Source of the DNA: DASVBJ01 sp036375895 | Lineage (GTDB): Bacteria; Actinomycetota; Actinomycetes; JACCUZ01 | Reading direction: 5' to 3' | Assembly (NCBI GenBank): GCA_036375895.1 | Contig: DASVBJ010000303.1 | Span: forward strand, 1 to 7,887 | Length of the DNA: 7,887 nt | Shown: in pieces, positions 1 to 7,005 of the stretch | How the letters are laid out: each line of letters starts with the position of its first letter | Numbering within the stretch: the first letter of the stretch is position 1 | Program-made: the position numbers and the translations under genes | Notes under the pieces: model-generated | The model's input: only the letters and a program-made list of their open reading frames with translations | Database searches by the model: none | Told to the model about the DNA's origin: nothing

Positions 1-654
1 GACGTTCCCCGCCACTGCCACGACCATGTCCTGCGGCAGGTACCGACGCCGGTAGTAGCGCGCCACGGCGTCCCGGCCGATGTCGGTGATCGACTCCACG
101 GTCCCGAGGATGGGGCGACCGAGCGGGTCGCCCGCGAACAGCGCCTGGGCGAACTGGTCGTGGACCATGTCGGTCGGGTCGTCCTCGTGCATGGCGATCT
201 CCTCGAGGATCACGCCACGCTCCGAGTCGACGTCCGCCTTGCGGATCACCGAGGAGGTCACCAGGTCGCAGACGACGTCGACCGCGAGCGGCAGGTCGTC
301 GTCCAGCACCCGGGCGTAGAAGCAGGTGTACTCCTTGCCCGTGAAGGCGTTCATCTCCCCGCCGACCGCGTCGATCGCCGCGGAGATGGCCAGCGCGTCG
401 CGGCGCTTGGTGCCCTTGAACAGCAGGTGCTCGAGGTAGTGGGAGGCGCCCGCCAGCGACGGCGCCTCGTCACGTGACCCGACACCGACCCACACGCCGA
501 CCGTCACCGAGCGGACGGTCGGCACCGCCTCGGTCACGACCCGCAGCCCGCCCGGGAGGACGGTGCGGCGGACGAGTCCGCCGCCACCGTCCCCACGGTC
601 GAGCGTGCGCGTGGTGCCGGTCTTCTGTCGGCCCGCCAGCACGCGCGCGCTCAC
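1..654 (-). CDS. M16 family zinc metallopeptidase (PepR-like), N-terminal part, cut by window edge
   Basis: The first 218 residues of an insulinase/mitochondrial-processing-peptidase-like (M16) zinc protease are present; family members are usually about 420-450 residues, so roughly half is missing at the left edge. The family signature is visible: the inverted zinc motif HYLEH at residues 72-76 (H72 and H76 zinc ligands, E75 catalytic base) and the distal ligand E152 in a VILEEI context, 76 residues after H76, as in other M16 proteins. The conserved LPGGLRVVTE strand (about 34-42) and the NAFTGKEYT block (102-110) also fit. There is no signal peptide, so a cytoplasmic enzyme is likely; its substrate is unknown. 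The chosen start is the GTG directly following the pnp TGA, with only a weak AGG upstream; the homologous block begins near residue 29, so a start further in is possible. The position just after pnp matches pepR next to gpsI in Mycobacterium tuberculosis. Confidence 0.93.
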   Translation of the reverse strand, partial: MSARVLAGRQKTGTTRTLDRGDGGGGLVRRTVLPGGLRVVTEAVPTVRSVTVGVWVGVGSRDEAPSLAGASHYLEHLLFKGTKRRDALAISAAIDAVGGEMNAFTGKEYTCFYARVLDDDLPLAVDVVCDLVTSSVIRKADVDSERGVILEEIAMHEDDPTDMVHDQFAQALFAGDPLGRPILGTVESITDIGRDAVARYYRRRYLPQDMVVAVAGNV

Positions 655-2913
655 TCAGGCCTGCGCCGCGCCGTCGGCGTCGGCGTCCGAGCCGGCCGCC
701 GCAGCAGCAGCGGCACCCTCGGCGGAGCCACCCTCGGCCTCCACCGGGACCAGCGAGAGCTTGCCCCGGGGGTCGATCTCGGCGATCTGCACCTGCACCT
801 TGTCGCCGACCTTGACGACGTCCTCGACGTTGTCGACGCGCTTGCCGCCGGCGAGCTGGCGGAGCTTGGAGATGTGCAGCAGGCCGTCGCGGCCGGGGAC
901 CAGCGAGACGAACGCCCCGAAGGTGGTCGTCTTCACGACCGTGCCGAGGTAGCGCTCGCCGACCTCCGGCATCGTCGGGTTGGCGATGGCGTTGATCATG
1001 GTGCGAGCGGCCTCGGCCTTGGGGCCGTCGGTGGCCCCGATGTAGATCGTGCCGTCGTCCTCGATGGTGATCTCGGCCCCGGTCTCGTCCTGGATCTGGT
1101 TGATCATCTTGCCCTTGGGGCCGATGACCGCGCCGATCTGGTCGACCGGGATCTTGATCGTGATGATCCGCGGCGCGTAGGGCGACATCTCGTCGGGAGC
1201 GTCGATCGCCTCGGTCATCACGTCGAGGATGTGCAGACGCGCCTCCTTGGCCTGGGTGAGCGCCGCGGCGAGCACCGAGGCCGGGATGCCGTCGAGCTTG
1301 GTGTCGAGCTGGATGGCGGTCACGAACTCGCGGGTGCCGGCGACCTTGAAGTCCATGTCACCGAACGCGTCCTCGGCGCCGAGGATGTCCGTGAGCGCGG
1401 CGTACTCGGTCTTGCCGTCCACCTCGTCGGAGACGAGACCCATCGCGATGCCGGCCACCGGGGCGCGCAGCGGCACACCGGCGTTCATGAGCGACATGGT
1501 CGACGCGCACACCGAGCCCATCGACGTGGAGCCGTTGGAGCCGAGCGCCTCGGACACCTGACGGATCGCGTAGGGGAACTCCTCGCGCGTCGGGAGCACC
1601 GGCAGCAGCGCCCGCTCGGCCAGCGCGCCGTGGCCGATCTCCCGCCGCTTCGGCGAGCCGACCCGGCCGGTCTCACCGGTCGAGTAGGGCGGGAAGTTGT
1701 AGTTGTGCATGTAGCGCTTGCGGTTCTCGGGGTTGAGCGTGTCGATCATCTGCTCCATGCGCAGCATGTTCAGGGTGGTGACGCCCAGGATCTGGGTCTC
1801 GCCACGCTCGAACAGAGCCGACCCGTGCACGCGCGGGAGGACCTCGACCTCGGCCGCGAGGGTGCGGATGTCGGAGAGGCCGCGGCCGTCGATGCGGACC
1901 TTGTCGCGCAGGATGCGCTGCCGGATCAGCTTCTTCGTCACGGCCTTGAAGGCGCCGCTGATCTCCTTCTCGCGGCCCTCGAACTGGGCGGCGAGCTTCT
2001 CCTTCGCGGCGTCCTTGATGCGGTCGAGCTCGACCTCGCGCTCCTGCTTGCCGGCGATGGTGAGTGCGGTCGCGAGGTCGTCCTGCACGAGGTTGCTGAC
2101 GGCCTCGAGGACGTCGTCCTGGTAGTCGAGGAAGCGCGGGAACTCCACGGTCGGCTTGGCGGCCTTCGCGGCGAGCTCGGACTGCGCCTCGCAGAGCACC
2201 CGGATGAACGGCTTGGCCGCCTCCAGGCCCTGCGCGACGACGTCCTCGGTCGGGGCGGTCTTGCCGTCGTTCTTGACGAGGTTCCACGCGGACGTGGTCG
2301 CCTCCGCCTCGACCATCATGATCGCGACGTCGTCGCCCACGACGCGTCCGGCGACGACCATGTCGAACACGGCGGACTCGAGCTGCTCGTGGGTGGGGAA
2401 CGCGACCCACTGGTCGTCGACGAGGGCGACCCGGGTGGCGCCGATGGGGCCGGTGAACGGCAGCCCCGACAGCTGGGTGGACGCGGACGCGGCGTTGATG
2501 GCCACCACGTCGTACATGTCCTGCGGGTGCAGGGCCATCACCGTGATGACGACCTGGACCTCGTTGCGCAGGCCCTTCGCGAACGTCGGTCGCAGCGGCC
2601 GGTCGATGAGGCGACAGGTGAGGATCGCGTCCTCGCTCGGCCGACCCTCCCGGCGGAAGAACGAGCCGGGGATGCGACCCGCGGCGTACATCCGCTCCTC
2701 GACGTCGACCGTCAGCGGGAAGAAGTCGAACTGCTCCTTGGGGTGCTTGCCCGCCGTGGTGGCCGACAGCAGCATCGTGTCGTCGTCGAGGTAGGCGGCG
2801 ACGGAGCCGGCCGCCTGCCGGGCCAGCCGCCCGGTCTCGAGCCGGATGGTGCGGGTGCCGTGCCGGCCGTTGTCGATGACGGCGTCGACGGTGTGGATCT
2901 GCGGACCCTCCAT
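655..2913 (-). CDS. pnp: Polyribonucleotide nucleotidyltransferase (PNPase, GpsI)
   Basis: PNPase is a trimeric 3'-5' exoribonuclease that degrades RNA by phosphorolysis to nucleoside diphosphates and can add 3' tails; actinobacterial forms were also named guanosine pentaphosphate synthetase (GpsI). The 752-residue protein has the full order: first RNase PH domain (about 12-150, with FFRREGRPSE at 85-94), helical linker (about 160-325), second RNase PH domain (about 340-565), KH domain (about 583-645, GPKG loop 598-601) and S1 domain (about 650-724). In the second RNase PH domain D509 and D515 of LTDILGAED correspond to the E. coli catalytic aspartates D486 and D492, and the NFPPYSTGETG block is intact at 406-416. 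The C-terminal 27 residues are a low-complexity Ala/Asp/Gly tail. The ATG is preceded by AGGAGA (2921-2926) at 7-nt spacing, which fixes the start. It lies downstream of rpsO and directly upstream of the M16 peptidase gene. Confidence 0.98.
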   Translation of the reverse strand: MEGPQIHTVDAVIDNGRHGTRTIRLETGRLARQAAGSVAAYLDDDTMLLSATTAGKHPKEQFDFFPLTVDVEERMYAAGRIPGSFFRREGRPSEDAILTCRLIDRPLRPTFAKGLRNEVQVVITVMALHPQDMYDVVAINAASASTQLSGLPFTGPIGATRVALVDDQWVAFPTHEQLESAVFDMVVAGRVVGDDVAIMMVEAEATTSAWNLVKNDGKTAPTEDVVAQGLEAAKPFIRVLCEAQSELAAKAAKPTVEFPRFLDYQDDVLEAVSNLVQDDLATALTIAGKQEREVELDRIKDAAKEKLAAQFEGREKEISGAFKAVTKKLIRQRILRDKVRIDGRGLSDIRTLAAEVEVLPRVHGSALFERGETQILGVTTLNMLRMEQMIDTLNPENRKRYMHNYNFPPYSTGETGRVGSPKRREIGHGALAERALLPVLPTREEFPYAIRQVSEALGSNGSTSMGSVCASTMSLMNAGVPLRAPVAGIAMGLVSDEVDGKTEYAALTDILGAEDAFGDMDFKVAGTREFVTAIQLDTKLDGIPASVLAAALTQAKEARLHILDVMTEAIDAPDEMSPYAPRIITIKIPVDQIGAVIGPKGKMINQIQDETGAEITIEDDGTIYIGATDGPKAEAARTMINAIANPTMPEVGERYLGTVVKTTTFGAFVSLVPGRDGLLHISKLRQLAGGKRVDNVEDVVKVGDKVQVQIAEIDPRGKLSLVPVEAEGGSAEGAAAAAAAGSDADADGAAQA

Positions 2914-2985
2914 GGGTCACTCTCCTGTTCCTGTGACGGAGCAGGCCGCGACGTGCGCTTACCGGGTGTTGTTTCCGTCCCGTAA

Positions 2986-3063
2986 GCCGGTCTTCGATGG
3001 AAGCCCTCGAGAGCCCGGCCTCGCGGCGCGAGGGCTGCTCGGGAGCCACTACCGAGGACCGGC
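2986..3063 (-). promoter_or_regulatory. Nested stem-loop in the rpsO-pnp intergenic region (possible RNase III site)
   Basis: The 257-nt gap between rpsO and pnp holds nested inverted repeats: 2986-2992 (GCCGGTC) pairs perfectly with 3057-3063 (GACCGGC), continued after one mismatch by 3 bp (2994-2996 with 3053-3055). Inside it 3002-3009 (AGCCCTCG) pairs with 3029-3036 (CGAGGGCT). On the minus-strand transcript this folds about 65 nt upstream of the pnp ribosome binding site. In E. coli and Streptomyces the pnp leader hairpin is cut by RNase III and controls pnp expression; assigning that role here is inference from position and structure. Confidence 0.45.
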
Positions 3064-3125
3064 GCGTCGAGGCGAGCCGCTCCTTGCTGGTGAGCTGTGT
3101 TCAGTTATCGGTCACGGTACGACGA

Positions 3126-3158
3126 GGGAGCGGCCCCTGCAGTGCGGGGACCGCTCCC
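3126..3158 (-). terminator. Hairpin terminator/attenuator after rpsO
   Basis: Beginning 12 nt past the rpsO stop, an 8-bp perfect arm (GGGAGCGG at 3126-3133 with CCGCTCCC at 3151-3158) continues, after one bulged base, into 4 more G-C pairs (3134-3137 with 3146-3149) and closes on a small loop. The bases that follow on the minus strand, TCGTCGTACC, form only a weak T-tract, as is common for actinobacterial terminators. Partial termination here would separate an abundant rpsO mRNA from read-through into pnp. Inferred from sequence only. Confidence 0.65.
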
Positions 3159-3170
3159 CTGTCGTGCGTG

Positions 3171-3440
3171 CTAGCGGCGCAGGCCGAGCTTCTCGATCAA
3201 CGCGCGGTAGCGGTTGATGTCCTTCTTGGCCAGGTAGTTGAGGAGGCGGCGGCGACGGCCGACCAGGAGGAGCAGGCCACGACGCGAGTGGTGGTCGTGC
3301 TTGTGCTCCTTGAGGTGCTCGGTGAGGTCGCTGATGCGGCGCGAGAGCATCGCGACCTGGACCTCCGGGGAGCCGGTGTCGGTCTCGGCGCTGCCGTGCT
3401 CGGCGATGATCTGCTTCTTCGTGGCGGTGTCGAGCGACAC
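3171..3440 (-). CDS. rpsO: 30S ribosomal protein S15
   Basis: S15 is a primary 16S rRNA-binding protein of the 30S platform; it binds the helix 20-22 junction and contacts the large subunit. The 89-residue product has the usual family length and sequence throughout: the N-terminal helix with KKQIIAEH (8-15), the TGSPEVQVA segment (22-30), the rRNA-contacting EHKHDHHSRRGLLLLVGRRR stretch (44-63) and the NYLAKKDINRY C-terminal block (68-78). The start is GTG at 3440, preceded by AGGGAG at about 4-nt spacing, which is rather close; family alignment supports this start. The gene is followed by a terminator hairpin and then pnp, the widely conserved rpsO-pnp arrangement. Upstream lies a 141-nt gap with a promoter candidate and two adjacent hairpins that may form an autoregulatory leader. 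Confidence 0.98.
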   Translation of the reverse strand: MSLDTATKKQIIAEHGSAETDTGSPEVQVAMLSRRISDLTEHLKEHKHDHHSRRGLLLLVGRRRRLLNYLAKKDINRYRALIEKLGLRR

Positions 3441-3461
3441 GTCTCTCCCTTGTCGGTGCTG

Positions 3462-3520
3462 GTGAGCTCCGCCCGGTCTAGGTCACGGGCGGATCATGGG
3501 GCTCACGCCGCAGGTGCGGC
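3462..3520 (-). promoter_or_regulatory. Structured rpsO 5' leader (two abutting hairpins)
   Basis: On the minus strand the rpsO leader can form two hairpins with no base between them. The first is GCCGC/GCGGC (3516-3520 with 3507-3511, 4-nt loop). The second is a 6-bp outer stem GTGAGC/GCTCAC (3462-3467 with 3501-3506) enclosing an 8-bp inner stem (3468-3475 with 3486-3493), with a 7-nt one-sided bulge and a 10-nt loop. The second ends 15 nt upstream of the AGGGAG ribosome binding site. S15 is known to repress its own translation through differing leader structures in several bacteria; assigning that role here is inference. There is no T-tract after it, so it is a poor candidate for a terminator. 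Confidence 0.45.
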
Positions 3521-3528
3521 AGCGTCCC

Positions 3529-3558
3529 AGGCTACCAGCGAACGCGCCCGAGCCCCAA
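3529..3558 (-). promoter_or_regulatory. Candidate promoter for rpsO
   Basis: Reading the minus strand, TTGGGG (3558-3553) and TAGCCT (3534-3529) are separated by 18 nt, resembling the actinobacterial principal sigma pattern TTGACA-n18-TAnnnT. The -10 fits better than the -35. A start near 3522 would place the two-hairpin leader at the very 5' end of the transcript and give a 5' UTR of about 80 nt. Confidence 0.35.
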
Positions 3559-3581
3559 TCGGCGCCGGGCAAAGCCGCTGG

Positions 3582-4733
3582 TCAGGAGGCCCGGCGGCAC
3601 AAGCTGAGGTAGGCGGCCCGCACACCGACGGCCTGCTCCAGCTCGTCGGTGATCTCGGTGAAGAACTGCTCGCGGTACGTCGAGTCGGTCACCGCGTAGA
3701 CCGTGAAGTAGAGGCCGGAGAAGGCCGAGAGGAAGATCGAGACCTGCAGCAGCTCGTTGGAGAAGCCGAGCCGGCCGAACAGCGGCGGGTAGGTCGGCGC
3801 CTGCTCCCCGACCCAGCTCGAGACAACGCTGTCGCTGATGGCGACCCGGCCGAAGACCAGGAAGAACCCCCAGACGGCAAGCGAGAGCAGGACCACCTGC
3901 GAGACCTGCGTCACGAGGAGGACGAGGAGCAGGTTGACTCGCTGGCGCCGCGTCAGCGCCTCGGCCCGGATGTCCTCCTCCCGCAGGTGGTGGCCCTCGA
4001 GCGGGGTGCCGCGCAGGGCACGCTCCACCACGCCGACGCCCATCTGGTCGTTGACCCGGGCGACCTCCTCGGGCAGCCGGGCGAGCAGGAACCCGACCGC
4101 CAGGGCGCCGAAGAAGGCGACCGTGAGCCACAGCACCGGCCGGGACAGCGCCGAGCAGACCTGCCAGACCTCGGTGTTGATGAACAGGAACGTCGTGAAC
4201 AGCAGCAGCATCGGCAACGCCCGCGTGACGAGCGGCAGCAGCGTGCCGAGCTCCTGGAAGGTGCGGCCCAGGGCCCAGCGGGCGATCGGGGCGAGGTCGA
4301 GCACCTCCACCGCCGCCACCACGCCCAGGACCGTCGTGTCGGCCAGCAGCGTGCCGAGGGCCATGTCGGCGTCCTGCCGCAGGGCCAGGACCACGGCGGC
4401 CGGGCCCAGGGCGTAGACCGCGAGCTCCACCACACCCACCCGCTGCGGCCGCGCGAGGGCGCGGCGCCGGCGGGCCAGGTTCGCGAGCGCCCAGACCAGG
4501 GTGAGCAGCAGGAGACCGCCGAGGGCGTACGCGCCGCGGACGAGCCACGGCTGGTCCGCCGGAACCGCGAGCACGAGCGAGCCGAAGTAGGCCAGCACGA
4601 GCACGACGAGGGAGCGGCCGTGGGCCAGGTCGTCGAGCGCGATCGTGCGGCCCTCGACGAAGAACGGCAGCCCTCGCCGTACGAACCAGCGCTCGGTCTC
4701 CTCGACCGCGCGCTCCCCCTGCGCCGCGGTCAC
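3582..4733 (-). CDS. Uncharacterised multi-pass integral membrane protein
   Basis: This is a 383-residue hydrophobic protein with no function I can name. It opens with a soluble segment (ERWFVRRGLPFFVEG, about 14-28) of a type I recall from hypothetical actinobacterial membrane proteins. Predicted membrane segments lie near 41-57, 65-87, 101-118, 125-147 (weaker), 165-186, 199-219, 267-295 and 329-348, so 7 or 8 spans. A charged cytoplasmic-looking loop (about 220-264, LPEEVARVNDQMG then EEDIRAEALTRRQR) separates the two halves, and the C-terminus is short and polar. I see no transporter, kinase or protease motif. The GTG start overlaps the ribF stop as GTGA, and GGGAG lies 8 nt upstream, so translation is probably coupled to ribF. 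That invites a flavin-related guess, but gene order alone cannot establish it. Downstream is the rpsO leader. Confidence 0.85.
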   Translation of the reverse strand: MTAAQGERAVEETERWFVRRGLPFFVEGRTIALDDLAHGRSLVVLVLAYFGSLVLAVPADQPWLVRGAYALGGLLLLTLVWALANLARRRRALARPQRVGVVELAVYALGPAAVVLALRQDADMALGTLLADTTVLGVVAAVEVLDLAPIARWALGRTFQELGTLLPLVTRALPMLLLFTTFLFINTEVWQVCSALSRPVLWLTVAFFGALAVGFLLARLPEEVARVNDQMGVGVVERALRGTPLEGHHLREEDIRAEALTRRQRVNLLLVLLVTQVSQVVLLSLAVWGFFLVFGRVAISDSVVSSWVGEQAPTYPPLFGRLGFSNELLQVSIFLSAFSGLYFTVYAVTDSTYREQFFTEITDELEQAVGVRAAYLSLCRRAS

Positions 4734-5653
4734 GCGACGATCTCCCGCGCCCTCTCGACGTCGCGACCGATCTGCTCGACGAGCGCCTCGACGCCGTCGA
4801 AGCGCAGGGTGTCGCGCAGCCGCTCGACGAAGTCGACGGCGACGTGCTCGCCGTACAGCTCGAGGTCGTCGCGGTCGAGGGCGTAGGCCTCGACCCGGCG
4901 GTTGGTGCCCTCGAACGTCGGGTTGGTGCCGATCGAGATCGCGGCGGGCAGCCGCTCGCCGTCGGCACGGACCAGCCAGCCCGCGTAGACCCCGTCGGCG
5001 GGGACCGCCCGGTGGTCGTCGACGTCGAGGTTGGCCGTCGGGTAGCCGAGCTCGCGGCCCCGCTTGTCGCCCTCCACGACCGGGCCCTCGACGCGGTGCG
5101 CGTGCCCGAGCGCGTCGGCGGCGCCCCTCACGTCCCCCTCGGCGAGGCACTCGCGGACGTGGGTGGAGGACCACCGCGCCCCGTTGCCGGCGAGGGGCAC
5201 CGGGCTGACCTCGAAGCCGTACGTCGAGCCGAGCTCGGTCAGCACCGCCACGTCGCCGGCGGCGCGATGGCCGAAGCGGAAGTTCTCGCCGACGTGCACC
5301 TCGACCGCGTGCAGCGCGTCGACGAGGACCGTGCGCACGAACTGCTCGGGCGACAGGAGGGACAGCTCCTTGGTGAACGGCAGCACCAGGACGCCGTCGA
5401 CGTGCAGGTCGGCGAGCAGCTCGAGCCGGTGCTCGAGGCTGGAGAGCATCGGGGGGGCCAGCTCGGGCCGGACCACCGACATGGGGTGCGGGTCGAACGT
5501 GACGACGACAGACGATGCGCCGAGCTCACGAGCCCTGCCGACGACCCAGCTGATCACGTGCCGATGCCCGCGGTGCACGCCGTCGAAGACGCCGACGGTC
5601 ACCACGGACCGCTCGACGCCCTGGACCTCGTCCAGCCCGTGCCAGACGTGCAC
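4730..5653 (-). CDS. ribF: Bifunctional riboflavin kinase / FMN adenylyltransferase
   Basis: RibF converts riboflavin to FMN with ATP and then FMN to FAD in the cytoplasm. The 307-residue length is normal for the two-domain bacterial enzyme. The N-terminal adenylyltransferase (nucleotidyltransferase) domain shows GVFDGVHRGH at 21-30, TFDPHP at 52-57, GENFRFGH at 122-129 and the SSTHVR motif at 162-167. The C-terminal kinase domain shows GDKRGRELGYPTANL at 195-209, ISIGTNPTFEG at 239-249 and E255 in RRVEAY, at the position of the flavokinase catalytic base. The GTG start is fixed by a perfect AGGAGG (5660-5665) with 6-nt spacing. The stop overlaps the start of the downstream membrane gene. In many actinobacteria truB precedes ribF; here the preceding gene is kynU, 104 nt away, so ribF may have its own weak promoter or rely on read-through. 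Confidence 0.97.
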   Translation of the reverse strand: MHVWHGLDEVQGVERSVVTVGVFDGVHRGHRHVISWVVGRARELGASSVVVTFDPHPMSVVRPELAPPMLSSLEHRLELLADLHVDGVLVLPFTKELSLLSPEQFVRTVLVDALHAVEVHVGENFRFGHRAAGDVAVLTELGSTYGFEVSPVPLAGNGARWSSTHVRECLAEGDVRGAADALGHAHRVEGPVVEGDKRGRELGYPTANLDVDDHRAVPADGVYAGWLVRADGERLPAAISIGTNPTFEGTNRRVEAYALDRDDLELYGEHVAVDFVERLRDTLRFDGVEALVEQIGRDVERAREIVA

Positions 5654-5757
5654 GACCGACCTCCTGGGACCCGATGGCTGCTGCGCCACACCTCGACGAC
5701 CGGCCACAAGCGTAGGGGCAGCGGGCAGGCGCGGCGGGCCTGCGGGTGGCGTGGTCG

Positions 5758-6996
5758 TCAGGTCACGGTGCTGCGCACGGCGTACCGGTCGTCGCGGTGC
5801 TCCCCCGCCGTCACCACCGCGGCCGCCTGCTCGACGGCGGTCACCACGTCCACGTGCCGGACGTAGAGCGGAGCGAAGCCCAGCCGCACCACGTCGGGCT
5901 GCCGGTAGTCGCCCACGACGCCGCGCGCGATCAGCGCCTGCACCACCGGGTAGGCGTCCGGGTGCCGGAGCGAGACCTGGCTGCCCCGCTCGTCGGCGGC
6001 GCGCGGGGTCACCACGGAGAACCCGAGCGGCGCGAGCACCTCGTCGGCCAGCTCGATGAACAGGGCGGTCAGCGACAGGCTCTTGGCCCGCAGCGCGGAG
6101 AGGTCCAGCCCGTCGTACGCCGTGAGCGCCGCCTCGAGCGTCAGCAGCGACACCATCGGCGGCGTCCCGCACCGGAACCGGTCGATGCCGGTGGCCGGCT
6201 CGTACGAGCCCTCCATCGCGAACGGCCGCGCGTGCCCGGTCCAGCCGGTGAGCGGCTGGTGCACGTCGCCGTGATGCCGGCGCGCGGCCATCACGTACGC
6301 CGGGGCGCCGGGGCCGCCGTTGAGGTACTTGTAGCCGCACCCCACGGCGAAGTCGACGCCGGCGCCGCTCAGGTCCACGGGCAACGCACCCGCCGAGTGG
6401 GACAGGTCCCACACCATCAGCGCCCCGGAGTCCTGCACGACGCGGGTCAGGCCGGCCATGTCGTGCAGCCGACCGGTGCGGTAGTCGACGTGGGAGAAGC
6501 TCACGGCTGCCACGTCGTCGCCGAGCACCGCGCCGACGTCGGACGGGTCGACCCGGCGCACCTGCAGGCCGAGCAGGCCGGCGACCGAGTCCGTGATGTA
6601 GAGGTCGGCCGGGAAGTTGCCCGGCTCGGTCACGATCACCCGCCGGTCCGGGCGCATCCGTGCGGCGGCGACGAGCACCTTGAACAGGTTGGCCGACGTG
6701 GAGTCGGCGACCAGGACCTCGTCGTCGGCCGCGCCGATCAGCGCGGCGAGGCGCGCACCCACCCGCCGCGGCGCGTCCCACCAGTCATGCACGTTCCACG
6801 AGGTGATGAGGTCGCGCCCCCACTGCGCGGTCACGACCTCCTGCACCGCGTCGGGCACGGCGGTCGGCAGCGCGCCCAACGAGTTGCCGTCGAGGTACAC
6901 GAGCCCGTCGGGCAGCCGGAACCGCGCCCGCGCGAAGGCGGTCGGGTCGGCGGCGTCGAGTGCCTCGGCGCGGCTGCGGGCTTCGGTGAGGTCCAC
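5758..6996 (-). CDS. kynU: Kynureninase
   Basis: Kynureninase is a PLP enzyme that cleaves L-kynurenine (or 3-hydroxykynurenine) to anthranilate (or 3-hydroxyanthranilate) and L-alanine in tryptophan degradation. The 412-residue length is typical of the family. Visible family marks are LDGNSLG (35-41), the VWDLSHSAG block (195-203, D197 for the PLP pyridine nitrogen), GYKYLNGGPGAPA (221-233) with K223 as the Schiff-base lysine, GWTGHARPFAM (251-261) and CGTPPMVSL (276-284). All catalytic blocks are intact, so the enzyme should be active. The start is GTG with a modest AGGG 7 nt upstream, only 9 nt after the marR stop, so the two genes are probably one transcript. No tryptophan 2,3-dioxygenase or kynurenine formamidase gene lies in the window, so its source of kynurenine and the use of anthranilate (catabolism, siderophore or antibiotic synthesis) cannot be told. 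Confidence 0.96.
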   Translation of the reverse strand: MDLTEARSRAEALDAADPTAFARARFRLPDGLVYLDGNSLGALPTAVPDAVQEVVTAQWGRDLITSWNVHDWWDAPRRVGARLAALIGAADDEVLVADSTSANLFKVLVAAARMRPDRRVIVTEPGNFPADLYITDSVAGLLGLQVRRVDPSDVGAVLGDDVAAVSFSHVDYRTGRLHDMAGLTRVVQDSGALMVWDLSHSAGALPVDLSGAGVDFAVGCGYKYLNGGPGAPAYVMAARRHHGDVHQPLTGWTGHARPFAMEGSYEPATGIDRFRCGTPPMVSLLTLEAALTAYDGLDLSALRAKSLSLTALFIELADEVLAPLGFSVVTPRAADERGSQVSLRHPDAYPVVQALIARGVVGDYRQPDVVRLGFAPLYVRHVDVVTAVEQAAAVVTAGEHRDDRYAVRSTVT

Positions 6997-7005
6997 GGCC
7001 GCACC

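Noticed and set aside
874..2985. A 703-codon open frame on the plus strand opposite pnp
   Set aside because: It is antisense to an unmistakable pnp; the product is a low-complexity Arg/Asp/Leu/Gly string typical of the mirror frame in high-GC DNA, with no recognisable domain.
2997..4886. A 629-codon open frame on the plus strand opposite rpsO and the membrane gene
   Set aside because: It crosses several real genes and intergenic gaps, is rich in E/Q/R/D repeats from mirrored GC-biased codons, and has no family resemblance.
5709..5714. TACGCT on the minus strand as a ribF promoter -10
   Set aside because: No -35-like hexamer is found 16-19 nt upstream; the single hexamer is not enough.
5725..5743. 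GC-rich hairpin (GCAGGC/GCCTGC, 7-nt loop) 15 nt after the kynU stop as a terminator
   Set aside because: The stem is only 6 bp with no T-tract on the minus strand, so it cannot be separated from background in such GC-rich DNA.
5654..6781. Extension of the ribF frame far upstream into kynU
   Set aside because: The GTG at 5653 has a perfect AGGAGG and matches the family N-terminus; the upstream part overlaps kynU in another frame and is low complexity.
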